From Paramacrobiotus metropolitanus (lineage: Eukaryota > Tardigrada > Eutardigrada > Parachela > Macrobiotidae), in NCBI RefSeq assembly GCF_019649055.1, contig NW_026570289.1, forward strand, positions 496,001 to 560,000: a DNA stretch of 64,000 nt, in the 5' to 3' direction. The notes under the pieces are model-generated. The model saw only the letters and a program-made list of their open reading frames with translations, searched no databases and was not told where the DNA came from. Shown here one piece after another: positions 1 through 9,926 of the stretch. A program made the translations under genes and the position numbers. The number at the start of each line of letters is the position of its first letter. Position 1 is the first letter of the stretch.

Positions 1-471
1 GCTGTTACTAAACGTAAAAGGTTGTTAGAGCAGGTTTTACTAGTGTGAATTAGTAGAGTACGTGACAAACTGTCAAGTGAATGTTAATAACGTGAGTATG
101 CATAAGTTCGCATAAGCTTGCGTAAGCTATTGTTAGTTATAAGTTAATATGGGTGGTCAAAATCTTCTGTGTAATCGATGCGTGTCGGGTAAAGGCCAGA
201 ACAAGTAAAACCAACCCGATGAATCAGCCAAAAAACTGTCAACAAATGATAAGACGAGTATGTTTGCGTGCCAGGAAGGAAACTGACCACCGAAAAGGAA
301 ACAACACAGTTACGTTTAATTCCAAATGCGGCGCCACACGAGCTAGCCTGCATCATGCGACGGCATAAGCAAGACATCGCTGCGCCAGCCATAATGCAGG
401 TGTTCTTTATCTGCGAGGAGTTCAAAAATTAATTACACGTGTATAAACTTGTAACTGTTGTGATTTCTGCA
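1..471. other. No recognisable gene
   Basis: Short overlapping open frames on both strands show no family signature. I see no repeat or RNA gene here. Confidence 0.5.
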
Positions 472-1015
472 ATGGCCCCACCATCTAAACGGCAAAAATT
501 TCTTAATTTATGCGACAAAAGGATTATCAGTTTAAAGATCGAAGAGTTAATCAGTGATGAATCGGAGTAAGCCTTATTAGAAAGCGATTCCTACAGCATC
601 AGCGATAGTGATTCTGATATTCCGCTTGAATCAGAAGACGAGGATGTTGAGCTCATGTTGAAATTTAAAGTGTGTCTTCAAAGCCGTCGGTATTTAAGCC
701 GGCAAAAAATTCCTAAAAGCAGGTTTTTTTGGAACATGTTTTACCGGCTTTAGACGATGACAGTTTGCGCCAGGAACTGCGAATGTCCAGAGATGCTTTT
801 TTTAAAATTGCATCTTTAATCGAAAATCACTCCATATTTAATACCGTATCTGACAATCCACAAGCAAGAGCAACTCGTTGTCGCTTTGCACCGTTTCAGC
901 ACTAATGCTGCCTCCAAAGGTATGGCACGGTGTGGGTATGGTGTCAAGGAAATTTGGAATTAGCGCCGGGACAGCTTTACGGTACACCCGACGTGTTATA
1001 TGTGCTCTATTATAA
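472..1015 (+). pseudogene. PIF/Harbinger (HARBI1-like) transposase N-terminal relic
   Basis: An ATG at 472 opens a frame with a Lys/Arg-rich start and a Ser/Asp/Glu-rich stretch, interrupted by TAA at 568-570. Further on, about 770-1015, the frame resembles the N-terminal helical part of HARBI1-type DDE nucleases: an FRMSRDxF-like segment, then QLVVALHRF, then a GISAGTALRYTRRV-like helix-turn-helix. These pieces lie in three different frames, so at least two indels separate them. The downstream catalytic DDE domain is not visible before the next recognisable sequence. I read this as a decayed transposase fragment. The family call rests on motif recall, not on a search. Confidence 0.5.
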
Positions 1016-1560
1016 TATACTGGTAATTCCGTAATTAATTAAACAAGCGACATATCAGTCCATAATATATAATATTATACAAATCCGGTGTACACAGTTG
1101 TTGGCAAGACGTTTAAAGCAAAGAGTTCTGCTGGCTGACATATGTGTGTAAGTCTGGGTAAGTAATGGTTGCGCTTCGATATCGAAGCGAAACGCTTACA
1201 TGGAAGAGTAAGCTGATAACCCATCCCAAAATTCTTGTTTACGAATGAGCACGTTTGCTTGTTTACGCGCCGTTGACTCACGCTTTTTACCCAACTGCCG
1301 CGCAAACTGCCGCGTAAAGAATACACAGAGATTTTGACCACCAATAATGTAGGTAAAGCAATGTAGGTTAAAATGTAAACGAAACGCGCCATATCTAATC
1401 TTCTGGGTATACAACGTCACGGAACAAAAATGAAAAAAGTGTCAACGAGTGCTCGTAGACAATCCAAATCATTTACACCAAATTTGGAGATTGTGTGATA
1501 CACCGGTCACTTCCTTTAAAAGGGCGTTTGTTCCAACACATAATTATAAATTTCGTGTAC
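1016..1560. other. AT-rich gap without recognisable gene
   Basis: Open frames of 74-105 codons occur on the minus strand but have no recognisable domain. The last bases (CGTGTACAG at about 1552-1560) look like a 3' splice site for the peptidase exon that follows. Confidence 0.45.
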
Positions 1561-2127
1561 AGTGGAAGAATTTGAGAAAGACGGGAAACGTCTCAAGTGG
1601 TGGACCGAAACGACGCAAAACAATTATAACGCGAGAAACTACACTTTGGTGGACTTCTACAACAATATTAGCACGAAGAACAACAGTGTAGATGGCAGAC
1701 ACACTCTGGTCGAGAACACTGCCGACAACGGTGGATACCGTGCTGCTTACTTGGTTAGTTTCGTATTTCTTATTCTAATGCATAAAATGTATAGTCCTCA
1801 AGGAAACTTTTTTTCTGCAGGCTTTTCATAATTTTATGCGCCGCACTGGATACCGCATCAAACTACCGGGCTTAGAAGACCTGAGTGAGGAGCAACTGTT
1901 CTGGTTAACAGGAGCCCAGGTTAACTATTTGGACCGTTAAAACGGCGCATGGCTAAACCAGGAATTATTATTTTCAGGGATGGTGCGCCAGTAATCCAGA
2001 ATTTAGCGACGCAACGCACGCATCATTCCGAATCCGTGTGATGGGACCGTACATGAATAGCGCTGATTTTGCTGCTGCTTACAACTGTCGGCTGGGATCC
2101 CCGATGAACCCGCGGATTAAGGTGTAG
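1561..2127 (+). pseudogene. Truncated M13 peptidase copy (last three exons)
   Basis: Three exons, 1561-1753, 1821-1919 and 1978-2127, encode the C-terminal third of a neprilysin-family zinc metallopeptidase. Visible hallmarks are a KWW segment, the ENTADNGG motif (the ExxAD zinc ligand and following Asp) and the terminal NSADFAAAYNC...GSPMNP segment. Introns 1754-1820 (67 bp) and 1920-1977 (58 bp) have GT-AG ends, and their positions match those of the minus-strand gene at 20374-20931. This is therefore a DNA-level duplication, not a retrocopy. The HExxH exon is absent upstream, so the copy cannot make an active enzyme alone. It ends at TAG 2125-2127. Confidence 0.8.
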
Positions 2128-4359
2128 CAGAGATGGCATTATCTTCGGCCATGGTTTATTCATTTAACTAAACAAATAAGTGATATGCTGAGGTGAAAGG
2201 TGCAGCGATCATGATCAGATCAATTCACTGAATACGAACGAGTCGTAACTACACGAAGAATACGAGTGCTTTTGTACTAAGTCTTCTAACAGGGCATTTA
2301 ACATTATAATTACTCTTTCTTGAGACAATATTATAATGTGACAGCCAATCTTGATTTAAGGGTGTACTTAAAGCAGAATTTTCAGTCTGCTGTTGTTAGA
2401 GGAAAACAATTTGGCTACTGTTTATGGATATGCACTAAATGCGCGACCGGAAGCTTGCAATATGACCTTTAAAACTTATGCTGCTTCTTTAATGTGTAAA
2501 TTTGAAATATTTTATTTGGTGTCAATATCTGTTAGTGTAGGAATGTGATTATAATGTTGGCTATGGCCTGAACAAAATATGCACATACTTTTCGGGTAGC
2601 GAGTACGTACTGTATCGTGGTTTCACAATGATTTTAAACCAATCAGGCAACAATATCGAAATTGCCAATGATATGCGCGTTTACTTTGCACTTGTTATTT
2701 ACTCCTTTGACGATTGGCTGTCGTTAGAAAAACCGCCGACCTGTTATAGCGGCAGCCCGTATCACACCAACCGCAGAAAGGTCCCGAGACAAATTCCGTT
2801 TACCTAGACTACTTCAGTGCTGCCAGACAATTCATCAACATTATTATCAACAGTGAGGAAGGAAATGTTTTATTCAAATTAACGGGACAACGTGGGCATG
2901 AATGTTTGCCAGGTACAAGTGCTAACGAATGCCTCGTTAGTCGTCGGCAAGTTCATAATATTCATGATACATTCGATTACCATTCGACCACACAATCTTA
3001 GTAGACTACCCCATAAAACGCAAAGATAGTTTCAGACATTTTAATTTAGCAAATTTACGGTAACATCGTAAATTCATGACCTGAAGACATCGCTTTTCGG
3101 ATTTCAATGTTGCATGGTTTGCATCTCGTTGACTGGCTTGTACTTCATAAGAAACAAACTTGGCTTGGTAATACAGTTTAGACAATATCATATCGACATG
3201 AGGTTGCGCATGTTGCGTACCAGTTAGAGAAGCAATATTTTCTTGCATTAAATTAGAACTATGAGAGTATGACCATAAAAAATCCAATTACGGGCCAGGC
3301 TCTCTTTAATTTACGAACGAAACACATATTAACATACTAGGGGATTCCGGTAGCTAGTAGCACATACAAATCCCGCAATTTGCTACCGTCAGCCGGGAGC
3401 ATGACGTTGCGGCAGTGCGTACAAGTATGGCCGAATCAGCCCGCGCTCAAGCTCGACTTTGGACTACAGTTCTAAAACGTGAGTATTTAACTTGGACTTG
3501 CACCACAATTTAAACGTTCTACATTTTTACACAACATTTTAAACGTCATATTGATGGCCTTTGCCCAGTTAGTGGTTTTGCCCACTGGACAGCAGTCGGA
3601 GGTAGCTCCGTAACTGACTCAGTCAATAAGCGATTTTGCTCGCTGGTCAGGTAACACTTTAAATCATAAACCGGTGGACACCTTAAAATAAGAAATGAGG
3701 CTCTTTGCTTTTAGCAGTTCATTAGAAGAGTGGTCCCGCCAAAATCGAACAGCCCGATGTCCGTATGGTTAAGACCTACCATTTATGACAAATGTGCCGA
3801 CAACGAAAATCGATAGGTTATACTTGTGATTACTTATTTTATGGTTGGTGTTGTACGAATATAAGTCCAGTTTGTTCCGTTTAATTTGCGTAATTAATAA
3901 TGTAAGTCACGTATTGTATCCAGGCAAAATTTTTCTAAGTTTCAGGATCACCTTGAACCTGGGTTGATCGTGTTCGGCATCGTGCCGGCACGATTCGAAT
4001 CGGACGTATTCAAAAACCACCGCCGATCTAACTGTGGTATCAGATTTCTTCAAAAGTTTTTGGTTACAGAGATCTCCAGACCGTGGGGGGGGGGACGCGC
4101 GTAATACCGATCATTATTTTTGTATAGGCCGAATTCACACCCTGAATCCGGAAACCGATTTGTTCGAATTTTATTTTTACAATTATGTACTAGCACCACT
4201 TAAGATTACACCTTGCTGATCACTCGAACGATATCGTCTACCGCAGAACAGTCAGGCGCTGGACACTTCGGTTTGGGACAATTTGCATTGCGAAATTGTA
4301 ACTTTGTGACATTTTCGCGCAAGACGTCTGATCGCGGACACTTCGCCGTAAAAGAATAG

Positions 4360-4615
4360 GACGCTCTCAGTTCTTAGGGGCTTCTTGTAATTTTTCATAC
4401 GTGTTCTTAGGTTCTTAGGTTTCTTGAATTTCTTTGATTTTTAGGTGTGTTAGGTTTCTTGGGATATTCTGAGGCTTTTTAGGTTTTCTTAGGTTTTTTA
4501 GGGTCAAAGTTATTCTCAGATTTCTTAGGTTATTTAAAGTTATGTAAGTTATTTTTTGGTTTCTTAAATCTCGTATTTTCTTGGTTTCCTGAAAATTTTT
4601 TTAGTTTCTTATGTT
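4360..4615 (+). repeat. Degenerate TTCTTAGG-type repeat
   Basis: Many imperfect copies of TTCTTAGG(T/G)TT occur in a T-rich tract. A complementary A-rich AAGAAAC/AAGAAAAC tract lies at about 23740-23820, inside the M13 gene region. Confidence 0.6.
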
Positions 4616-4689
4616 TTATTTATTCCGGCTAATAAAAAGTATGTCTTTTAAAAGAAAATCGTTTCGTTGAATGAGCCTCGAGGCTAAAT

Positions 4690-4850
4690 CTCTCGGCGTC
4701 GATAGAGCCTCCCAACGAGTTGTCTCGCGGCTTGATGTCCTGCCGACGAAACGTCCCACGACGAAATGTCGCGCAGCGAGATGACCTTGCGGCGAAATGT
4801 CTGCAACCAAAAGTTCTGCTACTAATTGTCCTCGGCGAAATGTCGCGGTG
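4690..4850 (+). repeat. Short interspersed CGAAATGTC repeat
   Basis: The motif CGAAATGTC and variants (CGAAACGTC, CGAGATGAC) recur roughly every 15-25 bp. The repeats make the weak open frames on both strands non-informative. Confidence 0.55.
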
Positions 4851-4895
4851 CCGGATTCTTCATATCAATAGATTCATATATCCTTACGTCCCTAT

Positions 4896-5250
4896 TTTTT
4901 GGAAATTATCTCCTAAATCAAGAGTGATTTTTTCAATAAGTTGATAATTTTAGAAAATAAAGCATCACACAAACGTTCCTACCTTGATCTTTAAAAAAAT
5001 CTTAAGTTTGGAGAAGGTCTAAAAAAATCTTTCAAAAGTTGTGGTAATTAAGGGTCGATAGTACTTAAAGGTCGTTAGTTTTGGAAATTATCTCTAAATC
5101 AACATTGATTTTTTCAGTAAGTTGTTAATTTTATAAAATAGAACATCGCACAAACGTTCCTACTTTTACCTAAAAAAAAATCATAAGTTTTGAAGAAGGT
5201 CTAAGAAAACTTTTAAAATTTGTAGTACTTAAGGGTTGTTAGTACCTAAA
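4896..5250 (+). repeat. Tandem duplication of an approximately 180-bp AT-rich unit
   Basis: Two diverged copies, about 4896-5070 and 5076-5250, share in order TTGGAAATTATCTC, a GATTTTTTCA segment, CACAAACGTTCCTAC and a GAAGGTCTAA(A/G)AAAA segment. Confidence 0.7.
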
Positions 5251-5413
5251 GGGTATAGTACTTAAATGTGGCAGTGTAGTAGTAAGCACTTTACTTAGGA
5301 TTTATAGTACAGTAATCAAATGTAGTACTTACTTATTACTTAATCGCCGGCGTATCATGAATTTTTGAAAGTTGTTGTTGTTGTTGTAGTTGTTTCACTT
5401 GTGATCGAGAAGC

Positions 5414-5503
5414 GGTTTATTCAAGTGACTTAATGCTGTTTATTCAAGTGACTTAATGCGGTTTATTCCAGTGACTTAATGCTGTTTATTCAAGTGACTT
5501 AAA
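5414..5503 (+). repeat. Minisatellite, four 23-bp units
   Basis: GTTTATTCAAGTGACTTAATGC(T/G) is repeated four times with one or two substitutions. Confidence 0.85.
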
Positions 5504-5815
5504 GTAAATAAATGCTTCTAGAGAGTTCGCAATTTAGCAACGTAAACAATGGTTATTGAATTAAGACTGCCAATTACATCAACCATAATTTTACTTTTTC
5601 TAATTCTTGAAACCTTTAAGACGTTCTAAAATCCGTTCGATTACCTTAAAATCACTATAAGTTCTTCCCAAGTCGGCTTTAAAGCTTTTACATTTCAAGA
5701 ATTTCTAAATATTTCGACTCGGCCGCTCCGCGGGGTCGTTACCTCTAAATATTTCTAGCTTCCAGAGTTTCTAAATTTTGAAAATAGCTAGAAATCTGAG
5801 TACCGGTGTAAATTG

Positions 5816-5820
<5 letters not shown>

Positions 5821-5858
<38 letters not shown>
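5821..5858. repeat. (TA)n tract abutting the Polinton left end
   Basis: Nineteen TA dinucleotides. The last six bases (TATATA, 5853-5858) can be read as the left copy of a 6-bp target duplication matching TATATA at 19114-19119. Confidence 0.9.
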
Positions 5859-5860
<2 letters not shown>

Positions 5861-6000
5861 AAGAAACAGTATACTGTATAAACATAAGATGGCGTCGGTT
5901 ACGTCATAAACTGGAGTTGGGAGCTGGACTTTCTAGTTACAATTCCCGGTTGTACTTTGTACTTGCAGCTCCCAACTGCAGCATATGATTCAGCACAACT
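5859..6000 (+). repeat. Polinton left terminal inverted repeat
   Basis: It matches the reverse complement of 18971-19113. The outer 90 bp are nearly identical, including the stretch around GGCGTCGGTTACGTCATAAA, and the inner 50 bp are more diverged. A nested inverted pair inside it (about 5910-5925 with 5965-5981) could fold into a hairpin. Confidence 0.9.
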
Positions 6001-6517
6001 GCAGCATATGATTACTGCATATGTACACGTATAGAAGTACACTAACTAATTTACTCACTTACTGATAATCACACACACACACGCTGGTGCATCTGCTGTG
6101 CATACCTCAAGGATGCTCGCAGCCCAGATGCAGCTACCTGTGCAGCCGTGTTGCACGCGTGCAAGTGGTTGTTTACATTCTTTTACCGCATGGAGCGGCA
6201 TTGGCACATTAGCGCAACTGGCTCGTCAGCGATGGTGCTGCATACCATGCGCGTCTCTTATTGATTGAAAACACTTATAGTAATGCTGCGCACTTATAAT
6301 ATACAAATTATTTGTCAACTTATCGAGTAGTTTAATTGCTTAACTGGATTGTGCACGGCTTATATATAATTGTGAAACTTGACATGCGCCCAATGGTTGG
6401 AGTACTGTACGGATGGATGGATGGTACTGTACTATATGGATACTACTGTACACTGTACAGTTATATTGGTTTACTTTCACTGCTTGATTCAACAAGTTGT
6501 TTACATTCTTTTACACT

Positions 6518-7046
6518 ATGGAGGAGCACTTTAACGCATCTGGCTCGTCAAAGCCTTTCAACGCATAGTAAGTGAAATATAATTACTTTTCAGTGGATAT
6601 TACTAGCTGCTCTATTCTCAATTTATTTATACATATATAATCATGGAAACTAACAGGTACGATGGAATATTATCTTCTTTATTACTGTACATTATGCCTG
6701 TAGTGTGTAATCAATTTTGACAATTATTTGCAGTCTACTGCGTGCATGCTTATGCGTGCGTGCAGATCAACTGGAAAAAGTCCGCCAGGGTCGTTGCAAA
6801 ATTTTTTCCACTGGAGCCAAAGCCACGTTTCTGTTAACGATTACTCCGCTAATTGCAGAATTTATGAATTTCTTGTACACGAAGTAAGTGAAGCAAGTGT
6901 TTTTAGTTTATATTACGTTGTAACCCATGCTGTATTTGTCATGTGTACATAGTTTCGGGGCTGCTATAAACTACGAGGGTTTGAGTGGAAAAAGTTGGCC
7001 TGAACTTCTCAAAGAATTTTTCCACCTTGTCAACGGTATGGCGTAA
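6518..7046 (+). CDS. Small spliced Polinton gene, possible histone fold (weak)
   Basis: I infer three exons: 6518-6567, 6734-6883 and 6953-7046. The donors are GTAAGT at 6568 and 6884, and the acceptors CAG and ATAG at 6733 and 6952. The exon lengths (50, 150, 94) sum to 98 codons with TAA at the end, giving a 97-residue product. The second exon ends with a hydrophobic helix; the pattern TGAKATFLL...PLIAEFMNFL loosely resembles the central helix of H2A-type histone folds (GAPVYLAAV...LTAEILEL). That resemblance is weak and is my inference only. The gene lies between the left TIR and the TBP-like gene. An approximately 65-bp diverged copy of its first exon lies upstream at 6166-6232. Confidence 0.4.
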
Positions 7047-7331
7047 TTTGCTGATTCCGCAGTTTCCTGATTACAAAAATTATTATTATATGCTTGTATG
7101 TTTGCTCAATGCTTTTATAACAAAAAAATACATTTCGTAATAAAATCTAATTATCATAATTAATGAGTAATGTATTGTACAGTATTGCACTGTATATGTA
7201 GTATGTACCAGATACTTTTAAGGGTAAACGTTCTTTACATTTCTTAATAAATTTAGCACTAATGCTTTGTAATGCCAGGTAACAGAAATATGCAACGATA
7301 GCTTTTTTTGTAATTTTATTTACTGCTGCAT

Positions 7332-7859
7332 TTAGGTTCCTAATAACAGGCGCAATTCGTTTTCAGCAGTATGAAGAGTATCAGCATCTTTTGCACCTAA
7401 TAAATTAATTTTTCCAGAAAGGAAAATCATCGCCGTACAACCTTGAAGCCGGACTCGCATGGCCGGAAATATTTCAGGTTCAAACATGGCATCAGCTTTT
7501 GCTCTTATTGAGTTGTATAATTTCTCTAAACTAAGAAATTTCCCAAAATTGAAAGTGGCGACAATGTTAACAATTCTTGGATTCTTTAACGATGCTTTTT
7601 GATAGCCGTATTTTTGCAGTTTCCGGTAATAGTGATCCAATAACGCGAGAGCATCACTGATGGACTTTGCACCATTAACTGTGATCTTGCCGTTGCGGTA
7701 CACTTGGCAGTGCGATTTGTAAGGACGAATGGAACGGAGAAGAAGCCCGGAAAATTTATGTGGTGCATAATGAGCAAGCGGAGCGCGTTCGGATAAGCTG
7801 GGTAAGTCAATTGCGCAGCCAAGGTCAGCAGTTGCAACAACGTTAGTTATTTTCGCCAT
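7332..7859 (-). CDS. TATA-box-binding protein (TBP) homologue
   Basis: A 175-residue protein made of two direct repeats, the size and layout of the conserved TBP core (about 180 residues). Repeat 1 spans about residues 4-86 and repeat 2 about 94-173. Signature positions are visible in both halves: FSGLLLRSIRPY (36-47) and NGKITVNGAK (56-65), then FEPEIFPAMRVRL (126-138) and IFLSGKINLLGAK (145-157). Phe36, Phe131 and Phe146 fall where TBP inserts Phe side chains into the TATA minor groove; the fourth position is Tyr54. Family knowledge says TBP nucleates transcription initiation; a role on the element's own promoters is inference. The ATG at 7857-7859 overlaps the end of the upstream gene by 17 nt in another frame. 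No frameshift is seen, unlike several neighbours. It could be a captured host gene, now strongly diverged. Confidence 0.85.
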   Translation of the reverse strand: MAKITNVVATADLGCAIDLPSLSERAPLAHYAPHKFSGLLLRSIRPYKSHCQVYRNGKITVNGAKSISDALALLDHYYRKLQKYGYQKASLKNPRIVNIVATFNFGKFLSLEKLYNSIRAKADAMFEPEIFPAMRVRLQGCTAMIFLSGKINLLGAKDADTLHTAENELRLLLGT

Positions 7860-8301
7860 TCAGCCAATTTGCAAATGTCTCCGCTTTTGAAAGCGTTGTT
7901 TGTGGTAATGAAGTAAGCTCCTTAAACTTCGGGCACCCAATGTCTTCAAGATTAAACACTTCAGGCAAATAATTTTCCGAAATCTTTTGCTTTTCCAATC
8001 CTTTGGCAAAAAACGTCAAACGCGCAGGTCGTTCACCAATAAGCTCCAGCATATCCTGAATCGCCCTGGCGATGTCCAAGTATAAATAATCTCCACGATT
8101 ATGCCAGACAAGTCCGTGTGAGTGACGCGATTGGCTCCTAAATTCAACGCGGTAAGGATTAAAGTGGGATGGAATGGTGAATGTGTAGCACCTGCTAACA
8201 CTAGTTGGGCAATCACAAAATGCCAGCTGTTTTATAAGCCGTTGGGAGCCAGCGATAAACCAATCAATATCTAAGACAACCCTCCGCTTTGAAGTCTCCA
8301 T
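7843..8301 (-). CDS. Polinton-associated protein, possible RNase H-fold family
   Basis: A 152-residue product starting at ATG 8299-8301. Visible pattern: an N-terminal VVLDIDWF strand with two Asp, an LIKQLAFCD segment, a central HGLVWHNRGDY motif and a C-terminal FAKGLEKQK motif, followed by NLEDIGCPKFKEL. I recall this D-x-D ... HGxxW ... KGxEK ... GCP pattern from uncharacterised arthropod and Polinton proteins. An RNase H-like exonuclease fold would fit but is not established. A diverged relative lies at 14443-14742 in the same element. Its 3' end overlaps the start of the TBP-like gene by 17 nt, so the two are probably co-transcribed. Confidence 0.65.
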   Translation of the reverse strand: METSKRRVVLDIDWFIAGSQRLIKQLAFCDCPTSVSRCYTFTIPSHFNPYRVEFRSQSRHSHGLVWHNRGDYLYLDIARAIQDMLELIGERPARLTFFAKGLEKQKISENYLPEVFNLEDIGCPKFKELTSLPQTTLSKAETFANWLNGENN

Positions 8302-8341
8302 TCTGTTATCGGTACGCTAGCAATAGCTCCGCCCTTTGGAA
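8302..8341. promoter_or_regulatory. 40-bp divergent intergenic region
   Basis: Only 40 bp separate the ATG of the minus-strand unit (8299-8301) from the ATG of the packaging ATPase (8342). Any promoters must lie here or inside the coding regions. I see no clear TATA box. Confidence 0.5.
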
Positions 8342-9037
8342 ATGGATTCCTTAAATAGGTATCCGCGCACGACAGCTGATTTGAGATTCCGACTACCCGC
8401 TTCAGTCCTTGTTGTGGGGCCAACGACTTCGGGGAAAACGACATATGTGTCAAAATTAATTATGGAGCGCGATAAATTATTTGACCAACCATTTGGACGA
8501 ATTATTTTGGTGTACGGAGAAATGCAGCCAGCCTACGAAGTGCTTCAGCGCAAAGTCCCTTGGATTGAACTGACAAAAAATATTCAACAAATTGTGGAGG
8601 ATGAAAATTATTTTGATGGTAAACAAAATATTTTGTTGATACTGGATGACGTGGCAAGTGGTTTGGTGAAAAATGAGCATTTGGCTAAACTCTTCACTCA
8701 AAAAGTACACCATAAACGGCTTTGTGTATTTCTATTATTCAATAACCTATATAAACAAGGGTCTGCTATGCGAGACGTGCATCTTAATGCACAATATCTT
8801 ATACTGTTCAAAAATAATCGTGATGTGAACCAAATCAAGATTCTAGAAAGGCAGACTGGTTTAAAACATCTCAGCGGAGCTTACGAGGAAGTCGGCCAGG
8901 AACCATTTCAACCTCTCATTCTGGATATGAAACCGGACACACCTGCCTATTTAAGGATTCGTTCAGCAATATTACCGGGAGAGTTGACTAAAATTTACAT
9001 TAATCCACATACGACAACCTTGCCCAAGAATGTGTGA
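8342..9037 (+). CDS. Genome-packaging ATPase (A32/FtsK-HerA type)
   Basis: A 231-residue protein from the ATG at 8342 (the open frame reaches 8336 only through a TTG codon). A Walker A motif GPTTSGKTT lies near residues 26-34 and a Walker B strand ILLILDD follows about 70 residues later. A downstream FLLFNNL strand sits in the sensor-like position. This matches the short A32-type ATPase of Polintons, adintoviruses and virophages, which pumps the genome into the capsid. The frame is intact. The stop overlaps the next gene by 8 nt, giving a compact plus-strand cluster. Confidence 0.92.
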   Translation: MDSLNRYPRTTADLRFRLPASVLVVGPTTSGKTTYVSKLIMERDKLFDQPFGRIILVYGEMQPAYEVLQRKVPWIELTKNIQQIVEDENYFDGKQNILLILDDVASGLVKNEHLAKLFTQKVHHKRLCVFLLFNNLYKQGSAMRDVHLNAQYLILFKNNRDVNQIKILERQTGLKHLSGAYEEVGQEPFQPLILDMKPDTPAYLRIRSAILPGELTKIYINPHTTTLPKNV

Positions 9038-9359
9038 TCAGATTTTAAAAGACTTTGCACCGTTTCTCCTTACCCTGCGATCGCTGAAACCCAAGCAGCG
9101 TCGTTTTCTTTTGGAAAATATTTCGAAACGACAACTTCGCTGTTTTGAAGAAATTTGTTTGAATTTGGTAAAGAATTCAGTGCCTCTTACCACCGATCAG
9201 CTAAAGGTGTGTCAGCGTTGGCGTCGACCATTAAAGCTGATTGCCCTCAAAAAATATCCTTTACGAAGCAAGAGGGAAATTTTATTACAGCGCGGAGGAT
9301 TCTTACCTGCGGTTCTACCTGTATTGGCAGCTGTTTTGGGAACTGCCTTACTGAAATGA
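9030..9359 (+). CDS. Small Polinton protein with C-terminal GGFLPAVLP segment
   Basis: A 109-residue basic protein. The N-terminal two thirds are helical and Lys/Arg-rich (LKPKQRRFLLENISKRQLR). The C-terminus is glycine-led and hydrophobic (GGFLPAVLPVLAAVLGTALL). This pattern is typical of a small conserved Polinton/adintovirus protein suspected to be a virion or membrane-active component like adenovirus core or pVI-type proteins; the function is inference. It starts 8 nt inside the ATPase gene and its stop overlaps the next ATG as ATGA at 9356-9359. Confidence 0.75.
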   Translation: MCDQILKDFAPFLLTLRSLKPKQRRFLLENISKRQLRCFEEICLNLVKNSVPLTTDQLKVCQRWRRPLKLIALKKYPLRSKREILLQRGGFLPAVLPVLAAVLGTALLK

Positions 9360-9769
9360 AACCGGAAGTGCATTATATTGTTCCCGCGAGCGAAATGAAA
9401 AGACTTGCAAGTGACACGGTTGGTCGTATTGTAACGGATGTCCAATTACAACAGCAGCCCACTGCAGTTGTGGATATTGTAAAACTGGACGATTTGATGA
9501 GAGATATAATTTCACGGAATACGCTAAGCGAATGGGAGAAAGCGGAACTGTTATCAAGAAACTTGGCTCGCTTTTTGGCGCTGAAAGAGTCGGCGTTCGG
9601 CCCTGACCAAATGGTTATTCCGCCTCCAGCATCTGTGCCCCCCATTCCAGTACAACTATTAAAGAAGCCGTGGGTACCCCCTAATATGCCTGATCGTATG
9701 TTAGATGCTTTCCTCCTATTCCACCTGCACCCCGGCAAAACGCAAGCGTGCAAAGCGAGAAGTATTTGA
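9356..9769 (+). CDS. Conserved Polinton protein, C-terminus frameshifted
   Basis: The ATG at 9356 overlaps the previous stop (ATGA). The 137-codon frame has a VPASEMKRL start, a KLDDLMRDIISRNTLSEWEKAELLSRNLARFLAL helical core and a Pro-rich segment (IPPPASVPPIPV). Near 9710-9760 the frame degrades. Another frame continues to about 9846 with a KRKRAKRE basic patch that would suit a nuclear-localisation tail, so I suspect a single indel near the C-rich stretch. A Polinton protein with the same core is common next to the integrase. Its function is unknown, perhaps structural. Confidence 0.65.
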   Translation: MKPEVHYIVPASEMKRLASDTVGRIVTDVQLQQQPTAVVDIVKLDDLMRDIISRNTLSEWEKAELLSRNLARFLALKESAFGPDQMVIPPPASVPPIPVQLLKKPWVPPNMPDRMLDAFLLFHLHPGKTQACKARSI

Positions 9770-9926
9770 TGAAAACACTTTACAAATCGAAGGTCCCATC
9801 GGTTCAAGAACCAAATCCCAGTTCAACTGGATGACTATTAATAACAAATGAGTGGTGGTGGATGCGTTCCCTTTTCTTTGTCTTTGGGTGAAGGTATGAC
9901 ATGGAACTGCACATCTAGCTGTTGCG

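Larger units (their letters stand above)
2128..5820. other. Gene-free stretch with simple and tandem repeats
   Basis: No open frame here has a recognisable domain. The interval includes several repeat blocks listed separately (4360-4615, 4690-4850, 4896-5250, 5414-5503). A G-run lies at about 4085-4094. Confidence 0.55.

Noticed and set aside
9373-9807. Minus-strand 144-codon frame in the Polinton
   Set aside because: It overlaps the conserved plus-strand gene at 9356-9769 and shows no family pattern.
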